Source: JASFUX01 sp050050115
Lineage (GTDB): Bacteria > Pseudomonadota > Alphaproteobacteria > Caulobacterales > Maricaulaceae
DNA length: 9,345 bases
Assembly: GCA_050050115.1 (NCBI GenBank)
Contig: JASFUX010000138.1
Location: forward strand, 1 to 9,345
Direction: 5' to 3'
Each line of letters opens with the position of its first letter. The stretch's first letter is position 1. The translations under genes were made by a program, and so were the position numbers. A model generated the notes under the pieces. That model did not search any database, was not told the origin of the DNA, and saw only the letters and a program-made list of their open reading frames with translations. Positions 1 through 7,273 of this stretch are shown piece by piece.

Positions 1-1964
1 GTTCCGAAGAACCGCGTCGTCTCGACGAAGACGCCAAGCGCCGTGCCCACGCGCTGACGGCGAAAGGTCTCGTTCAGGCGAAACGCGGTCGCGCCGCCGC
101 CGCCGGAGGCCGAAACGCCCCAGCTCATCTCGTGCGCGGCGAGGTCCTGACGGAACGACGTCGACCAGTTATCGGTGAACTCGTCGGAGAACTCGCGCGA
201 CTCGCCGGTGACCGGATCCACGACCGTCGAGCTGCCTGATCTCAAATCGATGTCGAGCCGCCCGCCTTCGACGCCGAACCGCTCGAGCGGCAGCGAAGCG
301 GCCGCACCGATCGACCAGCGCCGGCCGTCGCCGATGTTACCCGGACCGTCGGCGGAGTCGGACTGGTCGACGCACGGCGTCATCAGATTGGGGTCTCCGG
401 GGACGCAAACCGAGTCCTGCACCGCCTCGACCCAATCGTGCGAGGCGGAGAGCGTCAGCACGCCGCCGTCCCAGATCACAGTTTCGTATGCGCCGTTGAG
501 CGCCCAGGTCCGCTCCGGCTCGAGCTGGGTGTTGCCCGAGAGGGTCAGGTCGTTGATCACGTCGAACGAGGAGACGAAGTCGTCGAAGTCGAGCTGCGCC
601 ACGCGCCGCTCCAGGGAGAAGCGGAATTGCCGTCCGTCCGCCGGCCGCCAGGTCGCCGCGAGCGACGGCTTGGGATAGGTGAACGTCCGCTCGACAAAAC
701 GCGCCGGCGCGACGTCGCGCACCTCCTGCTCGATCTGGGAGAACTCCACCGTCATCCCCGGCTCGATCGTCAGCGCGGGCGAGACGGTCCAGACGTCGGA
801 AACCTGGATTTCGCCGCGCAGCTCTTCGACGATGGTGTCCGAGCCGGGCGGCGTAACGTCCAGAACGCCGTTGGCGGTGATCATCCGGGTGCTGTCGAGG
901 AAATTGTAGGCGCCCTCGAGCGCGGTCTCGATCGAGTGGTTCTCGCCCCAGCGCCAGTTGATCTGTCCCCTCACGATGCTTTCGCCGTCGCTCTGCTCGG
1001 AGTCGACTAGCGTGGAGCTGATGAAGCCGCCGGTTCCATCGTAGAATTCGAACAAACGCTCGGTCGAAGACTCTCCGCGTTCGTTGACGAAGATCAGCTT
1101 CGCGGACGCGCCTTGGCCGAGGCTGCGCTCGATGTCGCCGCCAAAGGTGAAGTCCGAAGCGTCGGACTCGTAGCGCATCTCCTGGCGTTCATCGAAGACG
1201 CCGGAGAAATCGGGGACGAACACCTCATAGGTGCTCCGGCCCGAACCGCAGCAACCGCTCCAGCCGGCGTTCAACCGCAGCGCGCCCCAGTCGAAGCGTC
1301 GCTCGAACTCCGCAGACGGTTCGACTGCGATGCTTTCGTTGTACTGAACGCCGCGATGGGTCTCCTGACCGCCGCCGCCAAGGTAGAGCCGTCCGGAGAC
1401 GACGCTGGTTCCGTTGCCCGGCCCGCCCAGTCCGCGCTGCCCGCCGGTAAAGCCCAGCGTCAAGTCGCCGCCCAGGAACGAGGTCACGGTGTTGGCCTGG
1501 ATCTCGCCGGTGACGCGCCCGCCCTGATGATGACGCGCGAACACCCGCCAATTGATCGGCGCGCGCTCGAGCGCGTCGCGCTCGACGATCACGTTCGCCA
1601 CCTTGGTCTGGCCGCGCATGTCGAGATCCCCGGTCGCGCTGGTGACGACGTCGATGCGGATGACGCTGTCCGCAGAAATGCGGCGCAAGAGGTCGGTGAT
1701 CCGCTCCTTGGTCGACGGGCGCTCGCCGTTGATCAGCACGTTCGACGCCGCGCCGCCGAAACCGCGCACATTGTCGCCCTCGTCGACGACGAAGCCGGGA
1801 ACCTGTCGAACCATGTCGGCGGCGTTGGTCGGGTTGAACCGGGCGAAGTATTCCGCGTCGTAAGATTCAGGCGCGGCGGCGCTTTGTTGCGCGCTGGCGG
1901 GCGAGACGACCGATAGGGTGGTCAGCGCGGCGAGCGCCGCAATCACAAGGCCTGCCAGACGCAT
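1..1964 (-). CDS. TonB-dependent receptor-type outer-membrane beta-barrel protein (C-terminus beyond the window)
   Basis: Outer-membrane receptor/transporter of the TonB-dependent type; substrate unknown. The frame is open from an ATG at 1964 down to the left edge, giving 654 residues without the C-terminal end. An AGGGGG ribosome site (1969-1974) lies 4 nt before the ATG. Residues 1-25 form a signal peptide (hydrophobic core, then ASA before QQ at 26-27). Residues about 38-128 look like a compact plug domain: ADMVRQVPGF at 49-58, VLINGERPSTK at 76-86, and a VIRIDVVTSA-type strand at 101-110. From about 138 onward come alternating strands and polar loops typical of a barrel, including GNTQLEPERTW (477-487), the 'GN-x-x-L-x-PE' signature of these barrels. 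Two cysteines (520 and 531) bracket a probable extracellular loop, and C238-C239 are adjacent. I cannot see an obvious TonB box between the signal peptide and plug. The family is fairly sure; the ligand cannot be inferred. It is transcribed away from the S2P gene cluster. Confidence 0.88.
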   Translation of the reverse strand, partial: MRLAGLVIAALAALTTLSVVSPASAQQSAAAPESYDAEYFARFNPTNAADMVRQVPGFVVDEGDNVRGFGGAASNVLINGERPSTKERITDLLRRISADSVIRIDVVTSATGDLDMRGQTKVANVIVERDALERAPINWRVFARHHQGGRVTGEIQANTVTSFLGGDLTLGFTGGQRGLGGPGNGTSVVSGRLYLGGGGQETHRGVQYNESIAVEPSAEFERRFDWGALRLNAGWSGCCGSGRSTYEVFVPDFSGVFDERQEMRYESDASDFTFGGDIERSLGQGASAKLIFVNERGESSTERLFEFYDGTGGFISSTLVDSEQSDGESIVRGQINWRWGENHSIETALEGAYNFLDSTRMITANGVLDVTPPGSDTIVEELRGEIQVSDVWTVSPALTIEPGMTVEFSQIEQEVRDVAPARFVERTFTYPKPSLAATWRPADGRQFRFSLERRVAQLDFDDFVSSFDVINDLTLSGNTQLEPERTWALNGAYETVIWDGGVLTLSASHDWVEAVQDSVCVPGDPNLMTPCVDQSDSADGPGNIGDGRRWSIGAAASLPLERFGVEGGRLDIDLRSGSSTVVDPVTGESREFSDEFTDNWSTSFRQDLAAHEMSWGVSASGGGGATAFRLNETFRRQRVGTALGVFVETTRFFG

Positions 1965-2212
1965 GATTCCCCCTGAGTTTGCGCAACTTGAGTTCGTGCG
2001 ATCCCGCGCCGATCCGCCCCTCTTCGATCAGCGACGCCTGTAGCTTGCAGGGCTATAGCCGGCGCCACCCGCCGCGACCAGCGATTCAGAGTGGATCTGA
2101 GCGCTATTAGAATGAAACTTTGTTCAGGAAGTGATCGGCGTTGTGCGCGGACATCATCGCGCGGCGTCGAGAGGCCATTGCGAAAAAGTCGGCCAGAGCG
2201 CACCTAGGATTC
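1965..2212. other. Divergent intergenic region between the receptor and the S2P protease gene
   Basis: About 250 bp carrying the control regions of both divergent genes; no convincing gene is seen in it. Visible elements are the receptor ribosome site (1969-1974), the 8-bp palindrome TTGCGCAA (1979-1986), the short inverted repeat AACT-TG-AGTT (1985-1994), the 10-bp palindrome GGCTATAGCC (2051-2060), and the pair TCAGA/TCTGA (2086-2090 and 2096-2100) overlapping a candidate rightward promoter. I found no good leftward -35/-10 pair. The short palindromes may be chance occurrences. Confidence 0.6.
2085..2113 (+). promoter_or_regulatory. Candidate sigma-70-type promoter for the S2P-sixA-M24 cluster
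   Basis: TTCAGA at 2085-2090 (4 of 6 to TTGACA) and TAGAAT at 2108-2113 (5 of 6 to TATAAT) are separated by 17 nt. Transcription would start near 2120, giving a leader of roughly 90 nt before the ATG at 2213. The inverted pair TCAGA-N5-TCTGA overlaps the -35 box and could bind a regulator. This is consensus matching only. Confidence 0.35.
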
Positions 2213-3334
2213 ATGTTCGGACGCAGCCTGACACTCTTCTCCGTCTTCGGCATCGAGGTGAAGGTCAACCTCGGCTGGGCGCTGATCGCGCTCTTCATCG
2301 CCTGGTCCCTCGCCCAGGGGCTGTTCCCCGCGCTCTACGAAGGGCTCGAGACCACGACCTATTGGGCGATGGCGGTCGTCGCCATCATCGGGCTCGCGAT
2401 CTCGATCGTGCTGCACGAGCTGTCGCACTCGCTCGTCGCTCGGCTCTTCGGCATGGAAGTCAAATCGATCACGCTCTTTCTCTTCGGCGGCGTCGCCGCG
2501 CTCGAGCGCGATCCGCCGAGCGCGAAGTCCGAGTTCTGGATGGCGATCGCAGGCCCGGCGATGAGCTTCCTGCTCGCCGGGTTCTTCGCGCTCCTCGCCG
2601 GACTGGACGGGCTCAACGAGAACCTCGCCGCAGTCTTCAACTACCTCAGCATGCTGAACATGGTTCTCGCCGTGTTCAACCTGATCCCCGCCTTCCCGAT
2701 GGACGGCGGGCGCGCCTTGCGCGCCGCCCTCTGGGCCTTGCGCGGAGACGTCAGATGGGCGACGCGCATCGCCGCGCGCGCGGGCGAAGTGTTCGGCGTC
2801 CTGCTCATGACCGCGGGGCTGTTCTTTGCGCTCATGGGCGCGTTTGTCGGCGGGCTTTGGTGGATCCTGATCGGGATCTTCATTCGGTCGGCGGCGCGCG
2901 GCTCGGTCGTCCAGGCCGCTTCCGAGCGCGCCTTCGCCGGCCAGCCGGTGCGCCGATTCATGACGACCCAGCTCGACACCGCGCCGCCGGACATCTCATT
3001 GCGCGCCTTCGTCGACGAGTTCCTCTACCGCCACCATCATGACCTCTTCCCCGTGATCGAGCACGGCGAAGCGATCGGGGTGATCGGCCGCAACGAGATC
3101 AAGACCGTCCCGCCAGAGCGCTGGAACGAGACGACCGTCCGCCAGGCGATGCGCGAGATCAGTCAGGCGGAGACGGTCGAGGCGGGCTCGGACGCCGCCG
3201 AAGCGCTCGCACGCATGCAGGAGAACGGGATCGGCCGCATGCTGGTTCTCGAGCGCGGACGCCTCGCCGGCGTCATCGCGCTCAAGGACTTCTTGGACGT
3301 GATCTCTCTGCGCATGGATCTGGAGCGGGTCTAG
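2213..3334 (+). CDS. Site-2 protease family (M50) membrane metalloprotease with CBS domain pair
   Basis: Intramembrane zinc metalloprotease of the S2P/M50 family, 373 residues, in the inner membrane. Members cut membrane-spanning substrates such as anti-sigma factors; the substrate here is unknown. Hydrophobic segments lie at about 20-40, 51-72, 110-132, 140-162 and 194-226. The zinc motif HELSH is at 68-72 in the second segment. The second signature, NLIPAFPMDGGR (156-167), supplies the third metal ligand D164. A conserved AGPAMSF stretch is at 113-119. Residues about 245-373 form two CBS modules, starting near RRFMTTQLDT and ending in VIALKDFLDVISL, which in this subfamily probably sense nucleotides or regulate access. 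I chose the ATG at 2213 because MFGRSLTLFSVFGIEV is a usual family start and AGGA (2206-2209) precedes it; an in-frame TTG at 2141 would add 24 atypical residues. Probably first gene of a cluster with the SixA-like gene 68 nt downstream. Confidence 0.93.
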   Translation: MFGRSLTLFSVFGIEVKVNLGWALIALFIAWSLAQGLFPALYEGLETTTYWAMAVVAIIGLAISIVLHELSHSLVARLFGMEVKSITLFLFGGVAALERDPPSAKSEFWMAIAGPAMSFLLAGFFALLAGLDGLNENLAAVFNYLSMLNMVLAVFNLIPAFPMDGGRALRAALWALRGDVRWATRIAARAGEVFGVLLMTAGLFFALMGAFVGGLWWILIGIFIRSAARGSVVQAASERAFAGQPVRRFMTTQLDTAPPDISLRAFVDEFLYRHHHDLFPVIEHGEAIGVIGRNEIKTVPPERWNETTVRQAMREISQAETVEAGSDAAEALARMQENGIGRMLVLERGRLAGVIALKDFLDVISLRMDLERV

Positions 3335-3344
3335 GCGCGGCGAC

Positions 3345-3361
3345 GCCCCGCTTGCGGGAGC
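3345..3361 (+). other. Small GC hairpin with CTTG loop between the S2P and sixA-like genes
   Basis: CCCG (3347-3350), loop CTTG, CGGG (3355-3358), extended by GC (3345-3346) pairing with GC (3360-3361) across a bulged A3359. CUUG is a known stable RNA tetraloop. The hairpin is flanked by two copies of GCGGCGACGC (3337-3346 and 3360-3369). No T-run follows, so it is not a typical intrinsic terminator. It could affect mRNA processing or relative expression within the cluster, or be a by-product of high GC. Confidence 0.3.
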
Positions 3362-3402
3362 GGCGACGCTCGCGCAAGAAGGTGCGGAAAGGATCGGCGC
3401 GC

Positions 3403-3915
3403 ATGGGAAGGATCGTTCTGCTTCGCCACGCCAAGGCGGTTCGGCCCGAGGCCGGCCTCGAGGACTTCGATAGAGAGCTGACGCCACGCGGCCGCGCCGA
3501 AGCGCAGAGCGTCGCGCGCCTTCTGCATGATCTCGGCGTTGCGCCCGACCGCGCGCTCGTCTCTCCGGCGCGGCGCACCCAAGAGACCTGGTCGATCGTC
3601 GGTCCCGCGCTCGGCGACCCGCCCGCGGAGAAAGACCAGTCCTTCTATCTCGCCGACGAAGACGCGTGGCTGGCGCGTCTCGAGAACGCTGACGCGAAGG
3701 AGACAGTCATCGTGGTCGGCCACAACCCCGGCCTCAAGCATCTCGCCCAGGCGCTGATGGGTCGCGGACCGCACGACGCGCGCGCGCGCGAGCAGCTCGC
3801 CCAGGGCTTGCCGACCAGCTGCGCGCTGATCCTCGCCTGCGCGGAGCATCCCGCGCCGGGCGCAGCGCGGCTCGTCGGCTTCGTAACGCCGCCGCGCGCC
3901 GACGCCGCCTCCTGA
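3403..3915 (+). CDS. SixA-like histidine phosphatase family protein
   Basis: Histidine phosphatase of the SixA type, 170 residues, cytoplasmic. SixA of E. coli dephosphorylates phosphohistidine on a signalling/PTS protein; alphaproteobacterial homologues are mostly of unproven substrate. The catalytic motif LLRHAK is at 6-11 (R8 and nucleophile H9). SPARRTQET at 54-62 contributes the second phosphate-binding arginine (R57). VVGHNPGL at 104-111 holds the second catalytic histidine H107. The length is about that of SixA and lacks the insertions of larger phosphoglycerate-mutase relatives. The ATG at 3403 is preferred: it directly precedes the GRIVLLRHAK strand and has AAAGGA (3388-3393) 9 nt upstream, whereas the in-frame TTG at 3352 would add 17 very basic residues. 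It lies between the S2P gene (68 nt) and the M24 gene (25 nt), so co-transcription is likely. Confidence 0.9.
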   Translation: MGRIVLLRHAKAVRPEAGLEDFDRELTPRGRAEAQSVARLLHDLGVAPDRALVSPARRTQETWSIVGPALGDPPAEKDQSFYLADEDAWLARLENADAKETVIVVGHNPGLKHLAQALMGRGPHDARAREQLAQGLPTSCALILACAEHPAPGAARLVGFVTPPRADAAS

Positions 3916-3940
3916 TCCCCGCCCTAAGCTGGAGCCCGCC

Positions 3941-5194
3941 ATGCCCACCCGGAGAGAAGCGATGACACTGGCCACGCTCGCGGTTGCAGGCTGCGCCGCT
4001 CCGCACCTTGGCGCGACAAGCTCGGCGCAGGACCTGCCGCTCACGGACATCACGACCGGCGCCGCGCCGATCAGCGCGTCCGAGCGCGAGGCGCGCCGCG
4101 AGAAGGCGCGCGACCTGCTCGTCGAGCACGACATGGCCGCCCTGCTCATCGAGCCGGGCCCGGCGATGGTCTACTTCGCCGGCCTCGGCTGGGGACGCTC
4201 CGAGCGCCTCACCGCCGTCGTCATCCCGGTGCGCGGCGCGCCGTTCGTGGTGGCGCCCTACTTCGAGGAAGCCACGATCCGCGAGCGTTTGAGCGACTTT
4301 AATGATGTCCGCACTTGGCATGAGCATGAAAGCCCATACGCCCGCATCGTCGAGGCGCTGGCCGATCGCGGCGTGACGTCCGGGCGTATCGGCGTCGAAG
4401 AGTCCGTGCGCTTTTTCGTCGTGGACGGGCTGTCGGCGGAGGACCCGCGTTTCACCTGCGTCTCGGGCGCACCGATCGCGCGCGGCTGCCGCATGTATAA
4501 GTCGCCCGCCGAGCTGGCGCTGATGCAGGCCGCGAACGACGTGACGCTAGAGGCCTACCGCCATGTGCACGCGCGGGTCGAGCCGGGCATGGCGCCTGCG
4601 GACATTTCCGACATGATGAACGCCGCGACGCGCGCGCTCGGCGGAACGCCCCTCTTCTCGCTCGCGCTGCTCAACGAAGCGAGCGCCTATCCGCACGGTT
4701 CGGACCAGCCCCAGACCGTGCGCGAGGGCGGCGTGGTGCTCATGGACTGCGGTTGCGCCGTGCACGGCTATCAGTCCGACATCTCACGCACCTGGGTGAT
4801 CGGCGAGCCGTCCGCCGAGCAGCGCCGCGTCTGGAACACGGTGAAGCGGGGGCAAGAGCTTGCGCTCGAGACCGCGCAAGTCGGCGTTCCGACGGGCGCG
4901 GTCGACGACGCGGTGCGCGCGTTCTACGCTCAAGAAGGTTGGGGGCCGGACTACAAAGCGCCGGGCCTCACCCACCGGCTCGGCCACGGCATCGGCCTTG
5001 AGGGTCACGAGCCGGTCAACTTCGTGCGTGGAGAGACGACGCCCCTCGCTCCCGGCATGTGCCTGTCGAACGAACCCGGCATTTATCTGCCAGGCGCGTT
5101 CGGCGTGCGCCTTGAGGACTGCCTCTATATGACCGAAGACGGGCCGCGTCTCTTCTCCGGCCTCGCGCCGTCGATCGACGACCCGATCGGCTAG
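3941..5194 (+). CDS. Exported M24 family (Xaa-Pro-type) metallopeptidase with Tat-like/lipobox N-terminus
   Basis: Pita-bread-fold dinuclear metallopeptidase of family M24 (Xaa-Pro aminopeptidase/dipeptidase group), 417 residues. The five metal ligands are all visible: D269 (VLMDCG), D280 (QSDISRT), H349 (LGHGIG), E378 (SNEPGIY) and E392 (VRLEDC), so it should be active. Residues about 45-180 are the creatinase-like N-terminal domain and 190-410 the catalytic domain. The N-terminus has twin arginines (R4-R5), a hydrophobic run and VAGC at 15-18, resembling a Tat signal with lipobox; this predicts a periplasmic, perhaps lipid-anchored enzyme. An alternative is signal peptidase I cleavage near SSAQ-D (27-31). 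The start has GGAG (3931-3934) 6 nt upstream. Prolidases are typically cytoplasmic, so export is notable, though secreted paralogues are known. Last gene of the S2P-sixA cluster, followed by 120 bp with no gene. Confidence 0.92.
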   Translation: MPTRREAMTLATLAVAGCAAPHLGATSSAQDLPLTDITTGAAPISASEREARREKARDLLVEHDMAALLIEPGPAMVYFAGLGWGRSERLTAVVIPVRGAPFVVAPYFEEATIRERLSDFNDVRTWHEHESPYARIVEALADRGVTSGRIGVEESVRFFVVDGLSAEDPRFTCVSGAPIARGCRMYKSPAELALMQAANDVTLEAYRHVHARVEPGMAPADISDMMNAATRALGGTPLFSLALLNEASAYPHGSDQPQTVREGGVVLMDCGCAVHGYQSDISRTWVIGEPSAEQRRVWNTVKRGQELALETAQVGVPTGAVDDAVRAFYAQEGWGPDYKAPGLTHRLGHGIGLEGHEPVNFVRGETTPLAPGMCLSNEPGIYLPGAFGVRLEDCLYMTEDGPRLFSGLAPSIDDPIG

Positions 5195-5314
5195 TGTTCG
5201 CGCCAGCGCTCTCGGTCGCCGACCTGCGGCCAATTTTCCGTCGACGCTGCAATCTTGCGCCGCTAGGCTCGCCGCGAAAGGCCGCGTGAGCCGGCCGGGG
5301 CTTTGGGAGCATGA

Positions 5315-6907
5315 ATGGGGGGCGGCGCCGCGCGCGCGCGCTCGACGGAGCGCTCGTCGCGGAGCGCGGACGTCCTCACACGTCCCAATCCGCTCCCTTA
5401 CACGCCCCAAGTCATACAACTTAAGAGCGCAACATTCGCAGCTGAGCGACTATGCCGGGAGCTTCCCGGCGCCAGCGCGAAGACGCTTCTCACCCGCCGC
5501 CAGGTCACCCAGTTCGGACTGTTCCTAGCCATCTGCGCGGCCGCCGCCGTCGCAGCCCCTCAAGCCGCGTTTGCAGTGTTGCGGATCGCCGCAGCCGCGG
5601 GCTTCGCCGCGCTCATCGCCTTTCGCCTCGCTGCGACGCTGACGCCGCCGCCCAAGCCCGCGCCGCACGGGCGCACCCGCCGCGATCCGCCGGTCTATAC
5701 GATCCTCGCGCCCTTGCATCGCGAGGCGGACGTCGCCGCCGACCTCGCCGCCGCCTTGAGCGCGCTCGACTATCCGCGCGACCGGCTCGACATCAAGCTG
5801 ATCCTCGAAGCCGGCGACGTGGAGACGATCGACGCGGTCGCTGCGCTCGATCTGTCGGCATGCTTCGACGTGGTCGTCGTTCCGCCCGGAACGCCGCAGA
5901 CCAAGCCGCGGGCGCTCAACTACGCCCTCGCTTCAGCGCGCGGGGAGTTCGTAACGATCTACGACGCTGAAGACCGTCCCCATCCCGACCAGCTCAACCA
6001 GGCGCTCGACGCCTTCGACGCGCATGGCGACCGCCTCGCCTGCGTGCAGGCTCCGCTGACCTGGTACAATGCGCGCGAGACCTGGCTGACGCGCCAGTTC
6101 GCGCTCGAGTACGCCGCCCTCTTTTCGGTGATCCTGCCCGCGCTGGCGCGCTGGGGCTGGCCGCTGCCGCTCGGCGGCACGTCCAACCACTTCCGCAGAT
6201 CCGCGCTCGACGCCGTCGGCGGCTGGGACGCCTATAACGTCACCGAGGACGCCGACCTCGGCTTCCGCCTCGCCGAGCACGGATGGACCTCCACCACTAT
6301 CGCCGCGCCGACGCAGGAAGAAGCGGTCACGCAGATCGCGCCGTGGACGAAGCAGCGCTCGCGCTGGATCAAGGGCTTCATGCAGACCCTGTGCGTGCGC
6401 CAGCGCAACCTCGCACGGATGACCAAGCACGCCGGCGCGCGCGGGCTCGGCTCGATCGCGCTCAATCTCGCGCTGCCCGTCGCCTCGAGCTTCCTGCACG
6501 CTTGGCTCGCCCTCGCGGCCGTCTACGCGATCGCGACCGGCGGGCTCAGCGGAGCGGCGGCGGGGTTCCTCGGCGCAGGCTACGCTTCGGCGGCGGCCGC
6601 CGCCTACGTCGGCCTCAAGCGATCAGGCCAGAGGCGCCTCGCGCTTTCGATCGTCACGATGCCGCTCTACTGGCCGCTGCACAGCTACGCCGCGCTCGTC
6701 GCCCTCGGCGAGCTGATCGTCCGGCCGTTCCACTGGGCCAAGACGCGCCACGGCGTCACCGCGCTTTCGCCGGCGTCGAGCCCTCGCCGCGATCTTTCGC
6801 GCGACCAGATCGCACAGCCGGCGGACCGACCTGCGGCGCCAGCTGCGATCATGCCCGCGCGAACATCCGGCGCCGATGCTGGACACGGCCCGCCGCGCGC
6901 GCCATGA
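5315..6907 (+). CDS. Membrane-bound family 2 glycosyltransferase (cellulose-synthase-like, processive type)
   Basis: Inner-membrane GT2 enzyme, 530 residues, related to the catalytic subunits of cellulose and poly-GlcNAc synthases, which polymerise sugars from nucleotide-sugar donors. Product unknown. Two N-terminal hydrophobic segments (about 66-88 and 89-108) precede the GT-A domain (about 125-355). Catalytic motifs in order: E165-A-G-D168 (first conserved Asp), DAED at 217-220 (DxD-equivalent), TED at 310-312 (catalytic base) and QRSRW at 347-351 (acceptor site). LGGTSNHFR (286-294) is strongly typical of the XagB-like subgroup. Three or so C-terminal hydrophobic segments follow (about 378-407, 409-433, 441-468). 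GGGAG at 5305-5309 lies 5 nt before the ATG; residues 1-60 are polar and poorly family-like. Residues about 480-530 form a Pro/Ala/Arg-rich tail with weaker third-position GC, apparently an extension. No PilZ domain is seen. The stop overlaps an ATGA leading into the next small gene frame. Confidence 0.92.
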   Translation: MGGGAARARSTERSSRSADVLTRPNPLPYTPQVIQLKSATFAAERLCRELPGASAKTLLTRRQVTQFGLFLAICAAAAVAAPQAAFAVLRIAAAAGFAALIAFRLAATLTPPPKPAPHGRTRRDPPVYTILAPLHREADVAADLAAALSALDYPRDRLDIKLILEAGDVETIDAVAALDLSACFDVVVVPPGTPQTKPRALNYALASARGEFVTIYDAEDRPHPDQLNQALDAFDAHGDRLACVQAPLTWYNARETWLTRQFALEYAALFSVILPALARWGWPLPLGGTSNHFRRSALDAVGGWDAYNVTEDADLGFRLAEHGWTSTTIAAPTQEEAVTQIAPWTKQRSRWIKGFMQTLCVRQRNLARMTKHAGARGLGSIALNLALPVASSFLHAWLALAAVYAIATGGLSGAAAGFLGAGYASAAAAAYVGLKRSGQRRLALSIVTMPLYWPLHSYAALVALGELIVRPFHWAKTRHGVTALSPASSPRRDLSRDQIAQPADRPAAPAAIMPARTSGADAGHGPPRAP

Positions 6908-6945
6908 GCGGGCGAGTTGAACGCGCAGCCCTTGCGAGAGCGTCC

Positions 6946-7218
6946 ATGTCGTCAAACGGTCCCGGGATCGGGCTCACAGTCGCGCTCATCGCGCTCGGCC
7001 TCGGCGTGCTCGTCTTCGCCGCATGGCGTCACGGCCGGCCGCCGGACTTCGCCAAGGGACCACGGATGATCCCATGGATGATGATCGTGCTCGTCGCCGC
7101 GACCTGGCTTCTGGTGATGGTCGTACACCTTGCGAACCTGTTCGGTCTCGAAACGGGACAGCGCTGGAGCGGCGCCGACCCAGCTACTATTGACCTAATC
7201 GTAAGAACCTTCGCCTAG
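6946..7218 (+). CDS. Small two-helix inner-membrane protein, conserved hypothetical
   Basis: A 90-residue protein of unknown function. Two hydrophobic segments (about 8-26 and 43-66) are joined by a basic loop containing WRHGRPPDFAKGPRMIPW (27-44), followed by MVVHLANLFGLETG (58-71). This loop plus 'MVVHL.NL.G.ETG' pattern resembles a family of small uncharacterised alphaproteobacterial membrane proteins, judged from memory. Start choice is uncertain. The ATG at 6946 has GAGAG (6936-6940) 5 nt upstream. An in-frame ATG at 6904 overlaps the glycosyltransferase stop as ATGA, which could give translational coupling and a 104-residue product with 14 extra polar residues. Close packing behind the glycosyltransferase suggests co-expression, but a shared role is only inferred. 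Confidence 0.78.
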   Translation: MSSNGPGIGLTVALIALGLGVLVFAAWRHGRPPDFAKGPRMIPWMMIVLVAATWLLVMVVHLANLFGLETGQRWSGADPATIDLIVRTFA

Positions 7219-7236
7219 CCTCGTCCGTCTCCAACG

Positions 7237-7257
7237 CGCGGGCCTCAAGCCCCCGCG
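7237..7257 (+). other. GC-rich hairpin between the small membrane protein and retropepsin-like genes
   Basis: CGCGGG (7237-7242) pairs with CCCGCG (7252-7257) around a 9-nt loop; a competing GGGC/GCCC pairing (7240-7243 with 7249-7252) exists inside it. It lies in the 55-nt gap just before the ribosome site of the protease gene. There is no T-run, so it is not a standard terminator. It may be incidental at this GC content. Confidence 0.25.
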
Positions 7258-7273
7258 GACCTACGAGAGGCGC

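Noticed and set aside
438..1916. Long plus-strand frames at 438-1010 and 1113-1916
   Set aside because: They are antisense to the receptor gene, whose minus-strand frame has a signal peptide, plug and barrel motifs.
2051..2060. GGCTATAGCC palindrome as a receptor regulator site or -10 box
   Set aside because: No matching -35 at a suitable distance on the minus strand; a single 10-bp palindrome is weak evidence.
2131..3042. 303-codon plus-strand frame
   Set aside because: It overlaps the S2P protease gene in another frame and is Arg/Ala-rich with no recognisable motif.
3331..4149. 272-codon minus-strand frame
   Set aside because: It is antisense to the SixA-like gene and the start of the M24 gene, both with intact catalytic motifs.
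5329..5341. Alternating CG run, with similar runs near 3777-3790 and 9171-9180
   Set aside because: Such runs are common in DNA of this GC content; two lie in coding or leader sequence and there is no sign of function.
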